Source of the DNA: Desulfurococcaceae archaeon MEX13E-LK6-19
Lineage (GTDB): Archaea > Thermoproteota > Thermoprotei_A > Sulfolobales > Desulfurococcaceae
Length of the DNA stretch: 64,000 nucleotides
Direction: 5' to 3'
Assembly: GCA_029637525.1 (NCBI GenBank)
Contig: CP072660.1
Coordinates: forward strand, 1,451,612-1,515,611
Of this stretch, positions 1-9,074 are shown piece by piece. The notes beneath the pieces were generated by a model. It worked only from the letters and a program-made list of their open reading frames with translations, searched no databases and had not been told where the DNA came from. The position numbers and the translations under genes were made by a program. Position 1 is the first letter of the stretch; every line of letters starts with the position of its first letter.

Positions 1-759
1 CTCACCTATGATCTTCTCAGGAAACGCTAAGATGTATATTCCATCCATGTTTATTACTTCAAGCGCCTCTATGAGTCTTCTATAGTTTATCCAGCCATAC
101 TCTCTGGTACCTGTATAGAATGAGTCGCGTAGGAGAAAGTCAAGAACATCAGCTGGCATAAGCCAGTCTCTTACTATTTGTCTAAAGAATCTAGAACAAG
201 GATCTATATTAGTATGAGGGGCAAGCATCTGATCTACTAGTAACGCAATATTATTGGGATCCACACCATTTCCTGCCGCATTTTCTATAATTTGCCTTAT
301 CCTATGACTGTAAAGCTTATACGTTATAATTTCATGATTTAGGCCGTATTTTTCTAGAATATATCTGTCAAAAGAATGACCATAAGGACCATGGCCAATA
401 TCATGTAGTAGACCAACAATCCTGACAGCATAATATACTTCTTTTTCATTATACCTTGCTTTATTCTCATCACACCCACATATCTCATTAAAGACTCGAC
501 CACCCATCTTCTTCACTATATGTTCAAAATACTTACCAGAAAGATGCATAACACCTATGCTATGCTGAAACCTCGTGTGGTCAGCACCCGGGTAAACAAG
601 GTATGATAACTGCAGTTGCCTAATGTATCTCAGTCTTTGCAGGACTATATCATTTATTAAAGGTTCCTCATATTGTCTGTGAAAGTATACATGCCCGTAT
701 ATAGGATCGTTGACAACACCAGCATTTGTACTGTATTCTATAGCTTCATAAGAAGACAT
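1..759 (-). CDS. HD-domain metal-dependent phosphohydrolase (3' end outside window)
   Basis: Frame stays open from an ATG at 757-759 (preceded by GGAGG about 12 bases upstream) to the window edge, giving 253 codons, so the C-terminus is missing. Residues 61-70 read HTRFQHSIGV and 119-128 read HDIGHGPYGH, followed by PADVLDFLLRD; these are the metal-binding His/Asp motifs of the dGTPase/SAMHD1-like branch of the HD superfamily. Family members hydrolyse (d)NTPs or other nucleotides; the substrate here is unknown. Seen: motifs and order. Inferred: nucleotide phosphohydrolase. Confidence 0.85.
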   Translation of the reverse strand, partial: MSSYEAIEYSTNAGVVNDPIYGHVYFHRQYEEPLINDIVLQRLRYIRQLQLSYLVYPGADHTRFQHSIGVMHLSGKYFEHIVKKMGGRVFNEICGCDENKARYNEKEVYYAVRIVGLLHDIGHGPYGHSFDRYILEKYGLNHEIITYKLYSHRIRQIIENAAGNGVDPNNIALLVDQMLAPHTNIDPCSRFFRQIVRDWLMPADVLDFLLRDSFYTGTREYGWINYRRLIEALEVINMDGIYILAFPEKIIGE

Positions 760-1368
760 GATAACATCAATCCTCCACAAATAAGTATTACTACAGCTTT
801 TATATCGTTTACTCTTACTAGTAACTTAATGCTCAATATAGAATGTCTTACTCACAATTAAATATATAGAAACCTAAAGCATATAAAATCTAACAACAAT
901 CAATAAAGAGTCAAAGCTGGACACATTGATTCAGTATATAATTCACTATTATTTTGACAAAAGACTAGAATCTGTAATGCAACCTACAAGACTCCCTATA
1001 TCATCTTTTTGATTATACACATCAATACCAGTTAAATTAGATATTCATGCTATTAGTGATCTTTATAAAATATTTCAACCAAAGACCTAGGTGAGAACCC
1101 AACTCGCATGATACAACCACGTGAGATGCCTAAATTTTAACTTAAATTGATTCTATCTTTAATCTTGGCGAGTAAGACCTAGGCTGATGAAGAGTCTGTT
1201 AGGCATTTCTTTTTGTTACTTTTCTGGAGCCTCTGTCTTGAAGAATATTTGCATAAACATCTTGATATTAACATCGTGATGAAATCGCTTAATGTCCTTA
1301 ACTAAAAGTGGAGTTCTATTGCATTAATAGTATTGGACAGTAAACAAAAATAGGAGTAATTGTTTATT
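760..1368. other. Intergenic, about 600 bp, AT-rich
   Basis: No convincing gene. The only long open frame (673-861 +) overlaps the start of the HD gene antisense and has no family-like features. The block AAGACCTAGG occurs twice in direct orientation at about 1082 and 1173, the second running into GCTGATGAAG, which resembles a C box but has no CUGA at a suitable distance. Confidence 0.4.
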
Positions 1369-2469
1369 CTAAAGTTTATCAATTATATCCTTGGTATTTA
1401 TTGTTACAGGAAGTGTAACTAGGTCATGCCACGATGTGATCCTGTATTCTATTAGTATCTTTTCTGGAGCTACATTGAGTAGTAATGCTGATTTTGTGAA
1501 CGTCTCTAATATGTATTTTAGTGAATTTTTCTTTTCAGGTCTTACTTTGGTGCTTTTCTTAATGTTTATCCTCATAGAAAATGGATTCAAGGTTAAACAG
1601 CTTATCTCGTTACATCTTGGAACATCTGGAGCTATTAAAAATACTAAATCTGCTTGACCTAGACTATCATATTCTAGAGCTTGTTTGTATCCAGAATGAG
1701 CCCTCCTATATGATGGCTCTACCTCCCCTATAGTAATGATGTTATCTGAACTAATTAATGGCAGTTTTACATCAGGTTCAATCCGAGGAGCAGGCCCATA
1801 GAGACTGTAAATTGTTATTTCAGGTAAAAAAGCACCAGTATGTATAATCCCTTTATCCACAAGCTCATTGTTTATCTCTGTTCTCCAAGCAATTATATCT
1901 GGGAATTTCATGATAAAGTGTCCTTTAACGAATGGCTTTTCAAGATACAGCCCATGACCAGCATATCCAGCTACGTCAACAAGAAATCCCATTGCTCTTA
2001 GAACGGAGCCTCCAAGAATACAACCAATAGTTTCTTCAACCTCTTCTTCATGCCTTATATTGACCAGTATTACATTTAGATAATCCCTTCTAATAAGATC
2101 CCTAACATTCTCTAGTTCACGTAATATAACGTCCCTAGCATAGGATCTTGAAGCATAATTGAAATCACCTATGAGAAGAAGCAATGGCTCGTCGGTAAAG
2201 GGTGGGATATTTAGATCACGGTATAAGAGATGGGGCAGAGGGAATTCTTGTATACCATAAAGATTAGCCTGTGGCATATTCATCCATATGTCTGGTTTAT
2301 GTTTTGCATTAGGAAAGAAGTCTGGGATACTATCCATAAATGCTAAGTAACTGTAGAATATGACCTTCATAAACGGATCGGTTATTATAAATGATCTATA
2401 ACCATTCCTTTTCATACCCCATAGAAAACCCTTCCTAATAAATCCCGCTATATAGTCGGAAACATGCAT
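1369..2469 (-). CDS. Unknown protein, possible PD-(D/E)XK-like nuclease fold
   Basis: A 366-residue protein I do not recognise. The second half carries FPDIIAW (Asp191), IGEVE (Glu249, Glu251) and GYKQALEY (260-267). Acidic residue, ExE on a strand, then Q/Y on a helix is the order seen in PD-(D/E)XK nucleases, but the usual catalytic Lys is absent and replaced by Glu, so this is only a suggestion. No signal peptide or membrane segment. It stands alone with long AT-rich flanks. The N-terminal 180 residues match nothing I know. The gene is real by length and composition; function is a guess. Confidence 0.7.
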   Translation of the reverse strand: MHVSDYIAGFIRKGFLWGMKRNGYRSFIITDPFMKVIFYSYLAFMDSIPDFFPNAKHKPDIWMNMPQANLYGIQEFPLPHLLYRDLNIPPFTDEPLLLLIGDFNYASRSYARDVILRELENVRDLIRRDYLNVILVNIRHEEEVEETIGCILGGSVLRAMGFLVDVAGYAGHGLYLEKPFVKGHFIMKFPDIIAWRTEINNELVDKGIIHTGAFLPEITIYSLYGPAPRIEPDVKLPLISSDNIITIGEVEPSYRRAHSGYKQALEYDSLGQADLVFLIAPDVPRCNEISCLTLNPFSMRINIKKSTKVRPEKKNSLKYILETFTKSALLLNVAPEKILIEYRITSWHDLVTLPVTINTKDIIDKL

Positions 2470-3014
2470 ATTAGCTCCCTTGCCGCAATAAAATTATCTA
2501 TCAAACAATTAATTAGTTTTAATAGAGAAATCGCTTATCAGATCTTTACGTCAATGACTATATTTCTCGTAAAGCATAACCAAGTCATACAGAGCCAGAT
2601 CTATTTTTGATAAACTGCTCTATAGACATATCCATTACTTCTCCCTATACGAGGAGCTCACAATCATACTTAATCTTTGTTATCGTCGAGATGATTTTAC
2701 AGTTAATATCTCGTAGTGTGTTTGTGGCCGAAATTATAGTATAAAACTAGAAAGCGAGAATATTTTAATTACTTTTTATTAGAAAAACCTGTAATATTTT
2801 TACAAAAACTTTCCAATAACATAACATTACATTAAGAAAAGAAGCGTTCTTACGCTACATCATAAGGACTCCTAATGAGTCTACCGTCTTCTCGACAAGA
2901 AGTGTATCAATATTTTTACTTTACTTCTCTATTAATACAGTTCACAAGATCTTAGCTTCATATACGGTTTAGAGCGGAAAATGCCAAATATTTTATTGTA
3001 GGAGGTGTTCTTGT
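2470..3014. other. Intergenic, about 545 bp, AT-rich
   Basis: No open frame of note on either strand. TAGGAGGTG just before 3015 is the ribosome binding site of the next gene. I see no repeat or structured RNA signal. Confidence 0.4.
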
Positions 3015-3602
3015 TTGGTTAAGGCTGTTGTTTATGCTAGAATTTTTTCTAGCGATGAAGATATTGATAACCAGGTTAAGAGTATTCTAGACTGGGCTAG
3101 GAGGAATGGCTATAATATTGTAAGGGTGTTTAGGGATGAAGATGAAGTTGATGCTAGTAGTCTTCTGAAGCGTAAGGTATTCAAGGATATGCTAGGGTTC
3201 TGTAGAAACAATAGTGTGAAGACAATCCTAGTATATGATTTTAGTCGTCTTGGCAAGGGTCTTAGAGAAACTGTTGATTATTTGAAGCAATTGCTTGAAG
3301 AAGGATTCACGGTAATATTCACTAGATCCAATATGAAAGCTTACCTCGAGTATACCATGGGTAAGTCGAAGATTAGCCTCCTGCTTATGTCCGTGCTATC
3401 AAGAGATCTATCGGGGATAAAACCGGAAACAATAGGCAGCCTTGGTCTTGGTCTTGAGGAATACAAGGAGGCGCCCGTGTACGGGAAGAACATAGTGGAG
3501 ATGACAAGGCCAGACAACTATGCTATAGAGTACCAGCAGCTTCTACGGTATGTAAACAACCCATATTACATAGGGTTCAAGAGACTCCACGTATCTAGCT
3601 AA
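3015..3602 (+). CDS. Serine recombinase (resolvase) catalytic-domain protein
   Basis: TTG start at 3015, eight bases after TAGGAGGTG; earlier starts run into stops. Residues 5-20 (VVYARIFSSDEDIDNQ) match the N-terminal strand of serine recombinases with the nucleophile at Ser12 or Ser13. YDFSRLGKGLRE around 75-85 gives the Arg residues (78, 84) of the active site. The catalytic domain ends near residue 140; the remaining 55 residues do not look like the usual helix-turn-helix, and there is no N-terminal MerR-like domain as in IS607 TnpA. It is followed 22 bases later by a metalloprotein gene on the same strand, likely one operon. It may be a domesticated or regulatory resolvase rather than a transposase. 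Confidence 0.8.
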   Translation: MVKAVVYARIFSSDEDIDNQVKSILDWARRNGYNIVRVFRDEDEVDASSLLKRKVFKDMLGFCRNNSVKTILVYDFSRLGKGLRETVDYLKQLLEEGFTVIFTRSNMKAYLEYTMGKSKISLLLMSVLSRDLSGIKPETIGSLGLGLEEYKEAPVYGKNIVEMTRPDNYAIEYQQLLRYVNNPYYIGFKRLHVSS

Positions 3603-3623
3603 AAAGAGAGACCTCATGACACC

Positions 3624-4508
3624 ATGCAAAGTCTAGAAATCATCCTTCCCAGTAAAATCAAGGGCTCTAGTGAACACGTACAAAGGATCATCTATATTAT
3701 CTTACGGAGTATTGCTAGTGATGTAGAGTGGTATGTTGTTAAGGGCTTGGAGACTGTAGAAGAGATCATACTTGCCCAGCCTTTCACGAGATATGGGTGG
3801 CTCCTAGCAATCTACCAAGCTACCGGGAAAACAGAAGACTCCCGGATAATTGTCTACTATAACTCCGTGGATCCACGCTGGACAGCATCTTTCATAGTAC
3901 ATGAGACCATACATAAAGCACTGAATATTAGGCGTGACACGCTCGCAGACATAATAATTGATGAAACTCTAGCCTATCTGGCATCATTTAAATCAGGTTT
4001 CCTCGGACTATACGAGAAGGGTATCAGAGAATCCGTGGAGCTTCTATCCCAATGCATTACTCCCCCAGGAGAATCCGATCAGCTGCTACATGTCGTTGTA
4101 CCCAGGATATTGGCTAAGAGATTGAACGATTATGACTACGACTATGTTGTCAAGAAATCACTCAACAATCTCTACAGGCTTGTTAAACTATGGTTAAACA
4201 CTAACCCAAGCCTACGAGAGAGAACTGCTTTATCTACAGGATTCACCTTACTTGGTATAAACCCGGTAGACTATGGTTTAGAAAAAACGTGTAAGGAAGT
4301 AAAGACTATTGAATCCGAGGGCATTACTTCCCGGGAACCTGTCCTTGAAGGTGTTGACAAAGACTTCACAGAAATGACCAGGATACTCAAGAAAGTTGCT
4401 AGGAACCCTAGTAGGGCTAGAGACATACTCGCTCCATGGTGGAATGAGATCGAGCCAATCCTAAACGAGCTTGAAGCCTATATCATCTTGTATAGTTCCA
4501 GCTCTTAG
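3624..4508 (+). CDS. Putative HExxH zinc metalloprotein (zincin-like), function unknown
   Basis: A 294-residue soluble protein. Residues 93-97 are HETIH, the HExxH zinc motif, followed by DETLAYLA with Glu114 a plausible third ligand. That arrangement fits gluzincin-type metallopeptidases; no substrate can be named. It begins 22 bases after the recombinase-like gene and is probably co-transcribed. A protein with the same plan (HEVLH, then EE about 15 residues on) lies at 35887-36666, so the window holds two members of what may be one lineage-specific family. Seen: motif and spacing. Inferred: metal binding and possible proteolysis. Confidence 0.75.
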   Translation: MQSLEIILPSKIKGSSEHVQRIIYIILRSIASDVEWYVVKGLETVEEIILAQPFTRYGWLLAIYQATGKTEDSRIIVYYNSVDPRWTASFIVHETIHKALNIRRDTLADIIIDETLAYLASFKSGFLGLYEKGIRESVELLSQCITPPGESDQLLHVVVPRILAKRLNDYDYDYVVKKSLNNLYRLVKLWLNTNPSLRERTALSTGFTLLGINPVDYGLEKTCKEVKTIESEGITSREPVLEGVDKDFTEMTRILKKVARNPSRARDILAPWWNEIEPILNELEAYIILYSSSS

Positions 4509-4613
4509 CTACATGAAAAATTCTCTATTTACGTATAACAATGTTATTCCTTAAATTCTTGTTCTCTTGCAGATTTTGCATGTTAGCATAAATACTTAAA
4601 GAATTTAGTGATC

Positions 4614-5603
4614 TTAAGTTTCACCCTTATTTTGTAACATAAATATTAATCTATAAATCTTGATTAGTTCTTCTACAGTGAGTACTATATATTCGTCAAT
4701 GGATTCTTTTAACTCATCACGGATAATGCTCATAGCCTCATAAACTCTATTATCATTACGTACAATGATGCATGGTATAATACCTTCCTTCTTGGCCATA
4801 CTAAGATTATGTAATGCCTTTACTAAACCCGTTCTTTTATCGCTTAGTTCGATTTCAAATACAGCCACGGGTTTTTCATCTTTACACCATGCCGCGTCTA
4901 CCCTAGGGCCTACGGGGGATTTAAGTAAATAGTATTCATGGCGTGCATCGTATCCTAAGGTTTTACCTATTCTTACTAAAATTCCTTGCAACACTTTGTG
5001 ATTAGACTTTGCTAATTTTTCTAGATCACGGATAAATGTTTCATCAAATAATATACAGAGTATAACATAGTGTTCATTGTATCTAAGCTCTTCTAGTAGA
5101 TACCATTCATCCTTAGGGAGATGAAGAACTAGTCCGTATGATGACATAACGTCAAGTAATTCCTTTACTTTATTACTTAAAGGTTTTACCAGTCTATTAC
5201 AAGAAATAGTTTTCACTATATCTAGATCGATCCCTTGTTTAATACTCTTAATTTTAAGAATAATGTCTATTAGATAACTTGTTTCCTCTGCTTTTTTATT
5301 TTTAATAATATTCTTGACTAGCTCCAGCATTTCTTTTTTGATATTATCCTTGTTATTATCCTCGTAAGCAGTAAGCATATATATTCTTGTATTATGTTCT
5401 CTTAATTGTTCAACATGTTTTTCAAGAAACTCTCTGGTCAACTTTATGACGTTATCTAGTTCGTCGCCATTAAATATTTTGGCAAAGTAGTCCTGGAGAG
5501 GTTCCTGGCTAATAATTGTTGTAAGTCCTTTTCCTAAACTTCTACCCCATTTTGTAAATGTAATGTACAGGAGTGAGTAGTATTGAGGTAGAAACCTGTA
5601 CAT
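4614..5603 (-). CDS. Unknown protein with C-terminal PD-(D/E)XK-like motif
   Basis: A 329-residue protein, largely helical and charged in the first 200 residues. Near residues 230-270 it reads VGPRVDAAW (Asp236), then VFEIELSDK (Glu250, Glu252, Lys256), then a helix with KALHNLSMAK. This D...ExE...K pattern is typical of PD-(D/E)XK restriction-like folds that take the form of archaeal 'endonuclease-like' accessory proteins. No DNA-binding domain is recognisable. It is a lone gene within a run of accessory genes. Nuclease activity is inferred only. Confidence 0.7.
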   Translation of the reverse strand: MYRFLPQYYSLLYITFTKWGRSLGKGLTTIISQEPLQDYFAKIFNGDELDNVIKLTREFLEKHVEQLREHNTRIYMLTAYEDNNKDNIKKEMLELVKNIIKNKKAEETSYLIDIILKIKSIKQGIDLDIVKTISCNRLVKPLSNKVKELLDVMSSYGLVLHLPKDEWYLLEELRYNEHYVILCILFDETFIRDLEKLAKSNHKVLQGILVRIGKTLGYDARHEYYLLKSPVGPRVDAAWCKDEKPVAVFEIELSDKRTGLVKALHNLSMAKKEGIIPCIIVRNDNRVYEAMSIIRDELKESIDEYIVLTVEELIKIYRLIFMLQNKGET

Positions 5604-5756
5604 GGTTTATTTTTTGTTAAAAACAAATATATCTTTATCTTGTTTTTAAGTATTACGCAAGCAATATCATACATTTTTATGGCGTATTAGCATATCTATT
5701 ATTTCTCTTCTAGTGGGGTCAGTATAGAATCTTACATCAAGGTCGTGTGGCGGGAC

Positions 5757-5933
5757 TTAGTCTCTTGAGTGTTGTCTCAGGTATTTCCTTATCTTGAGTT
5801 TCTCAATAATCTTGTAGGCTTCATCCATGTTTATACCTGTGTTGTCCGCTATTTCTCTTAGCTTAACGCTGTGGGGTTGTCTCCTTATGTATCTTAGTAT
5901 GTTTGCCTCGGTTTCACTCAGCACGTGTCTCAT
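5757..5933 (-). CDS. Small winged-helix/HTH protein (58 aa)
   Basis: ATG at 5931-5933 to TAA at 5757-5759. The protein begins MRHVLSETEANILRYI and continues with SVKLREIADNTGINMDEAYKIIEKL, a standard ARM-type helix-turn-helix in which the recognition helix follows NTGI. It lies between a nuclease-like gene and a large winged-helix gene, and may be a small transcription regulator. AAGGTC just upstream is a weak ribosome binding site. Short, but its amino acid pattern is clearly protein-like. Confidence 0.65.
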   Translation of the reverse strand: MRHVLSETEANILRYIRRQPHSVKLREIADNTGINMDEAYKIIEKLKIRKYLRQHSRD

Positions 5934-6111
5934 GACCTTATTACTGTCTACTTAACACTACAAACACTTTCGTAGTCTTGGACTAATTAGCTGTAGAACA
6001 TGACGGCATTAATTCATTTTACTAATTGTATGTTCTTTTGTTTTAAATCATTGGCTCAGGAGTTGCATCACTACATTCACGATTAAACATATTATCATGG
6101 ATAGATGAATT

Positions 6112-6150
6112 ATGATAACTGTTATCATTTTTGATAACATTATAAGTTTA
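6112..6150 (+). promoter_or_regulatory. Palindromic operator overlapping promoter of the 6182 gene
   Basis: ATGATAACTGTTATCAT at 6112-6128 is a perfect 17-base palindrome about a central base, and a third half-site TGATAAC follows at 6132-6138. Immediately downstream ATTATAAGTTTA (6139-6150) looks like a TATA element, placed about 35 bases from the TTG start at 6182. The arrangement suggests a repressor competes with TBP/TFB; the winged-helix protein encoded downstream is an obvious candidate for autoregulation (inference). Confidence 0.55.
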
Positions 6151-6181
6151 AAAGGTGTATTATTGACATAGGGAGATATCC

Positions 6182-7699
6182 TTGGCAAATAGTAGATGTA
6201 AAAAGGGTAGACCTAGTTTTCTTGAAGAACAGATTGTGCTTAGCCGGATATTGAGTCTTTGGCATGAGAAAGGTGATGTATTAACTTTTAATGAAATACA
6301 TAAGGAGTTCGTTAAAATGGGAATAATCTCTAACATTAAATACCGAGGAAATACTCGAAGAATACTGAGACGCCTTATTGAGAAGGGTTATCTAGAGCAA
6401 GTAGGTAGAGGGAAATACCGGCTAAAGGTTTCTCCTAAACCATTTCAGGTCACAGACTTCATTAATGAGATTCAAGAAAAATACAGAGATAAAATGATAT
6501 ATGAGTGGCGTGTTGGCGGTAATCTCTGGACGCTTGTTGAAGGAATTATATTTGGATTACCATCTAATATAGAGGAAAACCCAGCATACAAGGCTATATT
6601 AGGAGTTCTATTAATAAGATTAGCCAGTATATTTAATGCGATTGTTGAGCTAGGAATAACAGCTAAGCTAGTTGGTAATGTAAAAGATGCTCCCGTACCA
6701 TATATTGCATTAAGAGAGTTTATACTCAATAGTCTACCACATATTGTGGGAGAACGATCTGGCATTGATGGGGACGGTCTCCCAGCATATGAATTAATAG
6801 AATTGTATAAAGTATTGGTTAAGAATATGCCGAAGGAAGTAGATGGACAACCAATCCTAATAGACGTGATAAAACAATATGTTGGAATAGGCGAGAAACT
6901 ACTCAAAAGTACAATAGATGTATCCGGACTAATTGATATAGCACTTCTTGAGAGCGGTGAAAGCGAAGATGTTTGGCGTAAAATTAGAGAGTTAAAGAAG
7001 ATTATATTGGTGGCATATCCACCAAGACATATCTTAGATGAAAACGAGGATGAAAGAGAACTATACGAATTGCTTAAAAATTCAATTAAAGAGGGAGATA
7101 GTGATGCTACTCTCTTAGCATACATGAGAATCTACGATGAAAACATAGTCAGAAAAATCATTAACTATTTAGAACCTATCCTTGGTAAGAAAAGAGCTAA
7201 TAGACTTATGGAGTTATACAAGTTGGCAAGAGCTGGTATGATTCTTGACAGTATAGTAGCGGCGCATCTCTCATTTAAGGAGAAGAAAGGAAAACCAAAA
7301 TACCTGGTATATGAGGACGAGTTTGGTAAATATACAGAAGTCAATGAGTTTGCTGATAAGACTGAAGAAGAGGTTCTATCAGAGCTTAGAAAACAAATAG
7401 ATGAAGCTAGAAGACATGGATATACGTTAGAAAACATGATAAAGGGTATATGGCTAAGCGATTGGTCATCAAACATAACACCTAGATTCATGCATTTCCA
7501 TTACCCAGACTCGGACGACATAGTCAGCTTTGTTAAAGAGTCTATAAGAGAAACGCTTAGAGTATTAGATATAAAGATTCCACGGAACTTTGACTCATTA
7601 GTGGAAGAGGGTTATAACTTAGTAATAGAACTTGATGAGCTGCTAAAGAAAGATTCTGAGAAAATACTCCGCCGTTTAGAGAAAACAGTAAATGGGTGA
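6182..7699 (+). CDS. Large protein with N-terminal winged helix, function unknown
   Basis: TTG start at 6182 after GGGAGAT. Residues about 15-80 form a winged helix (TFNEIHKEF ... RRILRRLIEKGYLEQVGRGKYRL), a pattern seen in archaeal transcription regulators and in some defence proteins. The remaining 420 residues are helical, without membrane segments, and match nothing I recognise. The next gene, a small membrane protein, starts six bases after the stop, so the two are likely co-transcribed. A palindrome over the promoter supports autoregulation. Function of the C-terminal domain is unknown. Confidence 0.75.
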   Translation: MANSRCKKGRPSFLEEQIVLSRILSLWHEKGDVLTFNEIHKEFVKMGIISNIKYRGNTRRILRRLIEKGYLEQVGRGKYRLKVSPKPFQVTDFINEIQEKYRDKMIYEWRVGGNLWTLVEGIIFGLPSNIEENPAYKAILGVLLIRLASIFNAIVELGITAKLVGNVKDAPVPYIALREFILNSLPHIVGERSGIDGDGLPAYELIELYKVLVKNMPKEVDGQPILIDVIKQYVGIGEKLLKSTIDVSGLIDIALLESGESEDVWRKIRELKKIILVAYPPRHILDENEDERELYELLKNSIKEGDSDATLLAYMRIYDENIVRKIINYLEPILGKKRANRLMELYKLARAGMILDSIVAAHLSFKEKKGKPKYLVYEDEFGKYTEVNEFADKTEEEVLSELRKQIDEARRHGYTLENMIKGIWLSDWSSNITPRFMHFHYPDSDDIVSFVKESIRETLRVLDIKIPRNFDSLVEEGYNLVIELDELLKKDSEKILRRLEKTVNG

Positions 7700-7705
7700 C
7701 ATCTT

Positions 7706-8023
7706 TTGCCTGGATTTGAACATGGACTAAATAGGGCTGTACAGGGATTCTTTTCAGGACTAGTTGTTGGGATTGCTTTAAAGTTGTTCTCCAATGTTGG
7801 ACTTATTGACGAGCATTTGGTTACAGCATTAATTATCTTATTAGGACTTGCTTCAGTACTTGATCTAATGTCAAGGATGAAGTATTGGAGTACAGCTTAT
7901 ATCCTTGGATTCATAACAGGATATTTTATGGTAGCTTATATTTTTGGTATTGATGTATCCATAGTCATAGTGATACTATTTGCTATGTGTATTGTGGCTG
8001 GAAGAATGTTCAAAGAACTGTAA
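7706..8023 (+). CDS. Small membrane protein, unknown function
   Basis: TTG start six bases after the stop of the upstream winged-helix gene, without room for a separate promoter. The 105 residues contain about three or four hydrophobic segments (around 12-30, 38-55, 62-80, 82-100). No family recognised. Coupling to the winged-helix protein suggests a joint function, perhaps membrane signalling or defence effector, but nothing in the sequence shows this directly. Confidence 0.65.
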   Translation: MPGFEHGLNRAVQGFFSGLVVGIALKLFSNVGLIDEHLVTALIILLGLASVLDLMSRMKYWSTAYILGFITGYFMVAYIFGIDVSIVIVILFAMCIVAGRMFKEL

Positions 8024-8277
8024 GAAACCACTAAACACTACTCAGCGACATACACAGTTATTGTTGCAGCTACGAGCTTTATCCACATAAGGGTCGCCAC
8101 CTTTGTAATGACTCTGTCACTAAAATAAATACCATCTTTGCATCCTTATAAGACATACAAAGAGAATTGCCCAGCAATTGTTTCTATAGACCTCTCAGGA
8201 ATATTTATCAGGATATCGCGAAACAGGTTTCTCAGAAGATAGTTTGAATAACAGCATGTATAAGAAAATAAGAATGA

Positions 8278-8899
8278 ATGTTAGTTATGTTCGCTCATAC
8301 TTGGAGTGAAGAACTTGTTGCTGAGCGGCTTTCCGTTCAAGGTTATGCTGTTGAAATAGGAGTTCCTTTGGGTTCGGGTAGGAGAGGTAGTAGGAAGGAA
8401 GCTGACGTGGCAGGCTTTAAGATCAGTAACGATGTTCTTAAGATAGTTCATGTCGAGATCTCATCAATATACGAGAGACCCCAAAGCATATTGAACAAGA
8501 TTAAAAACAAGTTTTTCTGACGATAGTGTAAGTTATGTTAAAGACTGTGTTTTTAAACAAGATCAGTAGACATTACAGTAGAATAAACTATGAGAAAATA
8601 GCAATCGTATTCACTTCAAAGAAAACCCTTAATTATATAAAAGAAGGGCTCAGCAAATACGGGATCAAGGTATACGAGCTAAAAGACTTCTACAAACAAA
8701 ACTCGAGCCCCTCCTAAAAGAGAAAGTCTCTAAAAAAAGAACCTTCCCTGACGGATGCTGTCTATTAAACATGCTATACTCCTTTAAAAACCAAAGAATA
8801 CTAATAGTTATGCCAATGGAAACCGTCTGGTTACCACTGAGGTTATTCATTCGTTTGTCATCAAGTCTTCATTATCTCATGTTATCGAAGCCATATTAA
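8278..8899 (+). pseudogene. Broken PD-(D/E)XK-like endonuclease gene (multiple frameshifts)
   Basis: Frame 8278-8520 begins MLVMFAHTWSEELVAERL and holds EADVAGF and VHVEIS, an archaeal nuclease-like N-terminus (Asp, then Glu on the next strand). It stops at 8518. A second frame at 8535-8717 continues with NYEKIAIVFTSKKTLNYI and YGIKVYELKDFY, and a third (from about 8705 to a TAA at 8897) continues EPLLKEKVSKK and so on. Together they read as one protein of about 200 residues in three frames, so at least two frameshifts have occurred. Sequencing error is less likely with several shifts. Confidence 0.6.
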
Positions 8900-9028
8900 T
8901 TAATACTTAAGGATTATATTGGAAAACGCTCTTCTATAGTGTACAATACTAATTATCCAAGTTAACCAAGAGAAAATTAATAGTGTAATCTTGCTATGTA
9001 CTAATGTAGTACAAAAGTATAGCAGTGG

Positions 9029-9070
9029 TTATAAATAGTATACGTATAGAAACATTTCTGTGCAGGTGTA
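9029..9070 (+). promoter_or_regulatory. TATA box and palindrome upstream of the 9075 gene
   Basis: TTATAAAT at 9029-9036 is a good archaeal TATA box about 25 bases before the expected start of transcription. The ten-base palindrome TATACGTATA (9039-9048) lies directly downstream and could be an operator. AGGTG at about 9064-9068 serves the ATG at 9075. Confidence 0.5.
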
Positions 9071-9074
9071 AGTA

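Noticed and set aside
673-861. 62-codon plus frame near the HD gene start
   Set aside because: Overlaps the coding start of the HD gene antisense and lacks protein-like features.
1192-1260. GCTGATGA as a box C of an sRNA
   Set aside because: No CUGA box at a fitting distance and no GC-rich structure.
8042-8140. Short minus-strand frame reading protein-like (YFSDRVITKVATLMW)
   Set aside because: No start codon with a ribosome site and a stop close upstream; at most a gene scrap, not callable.
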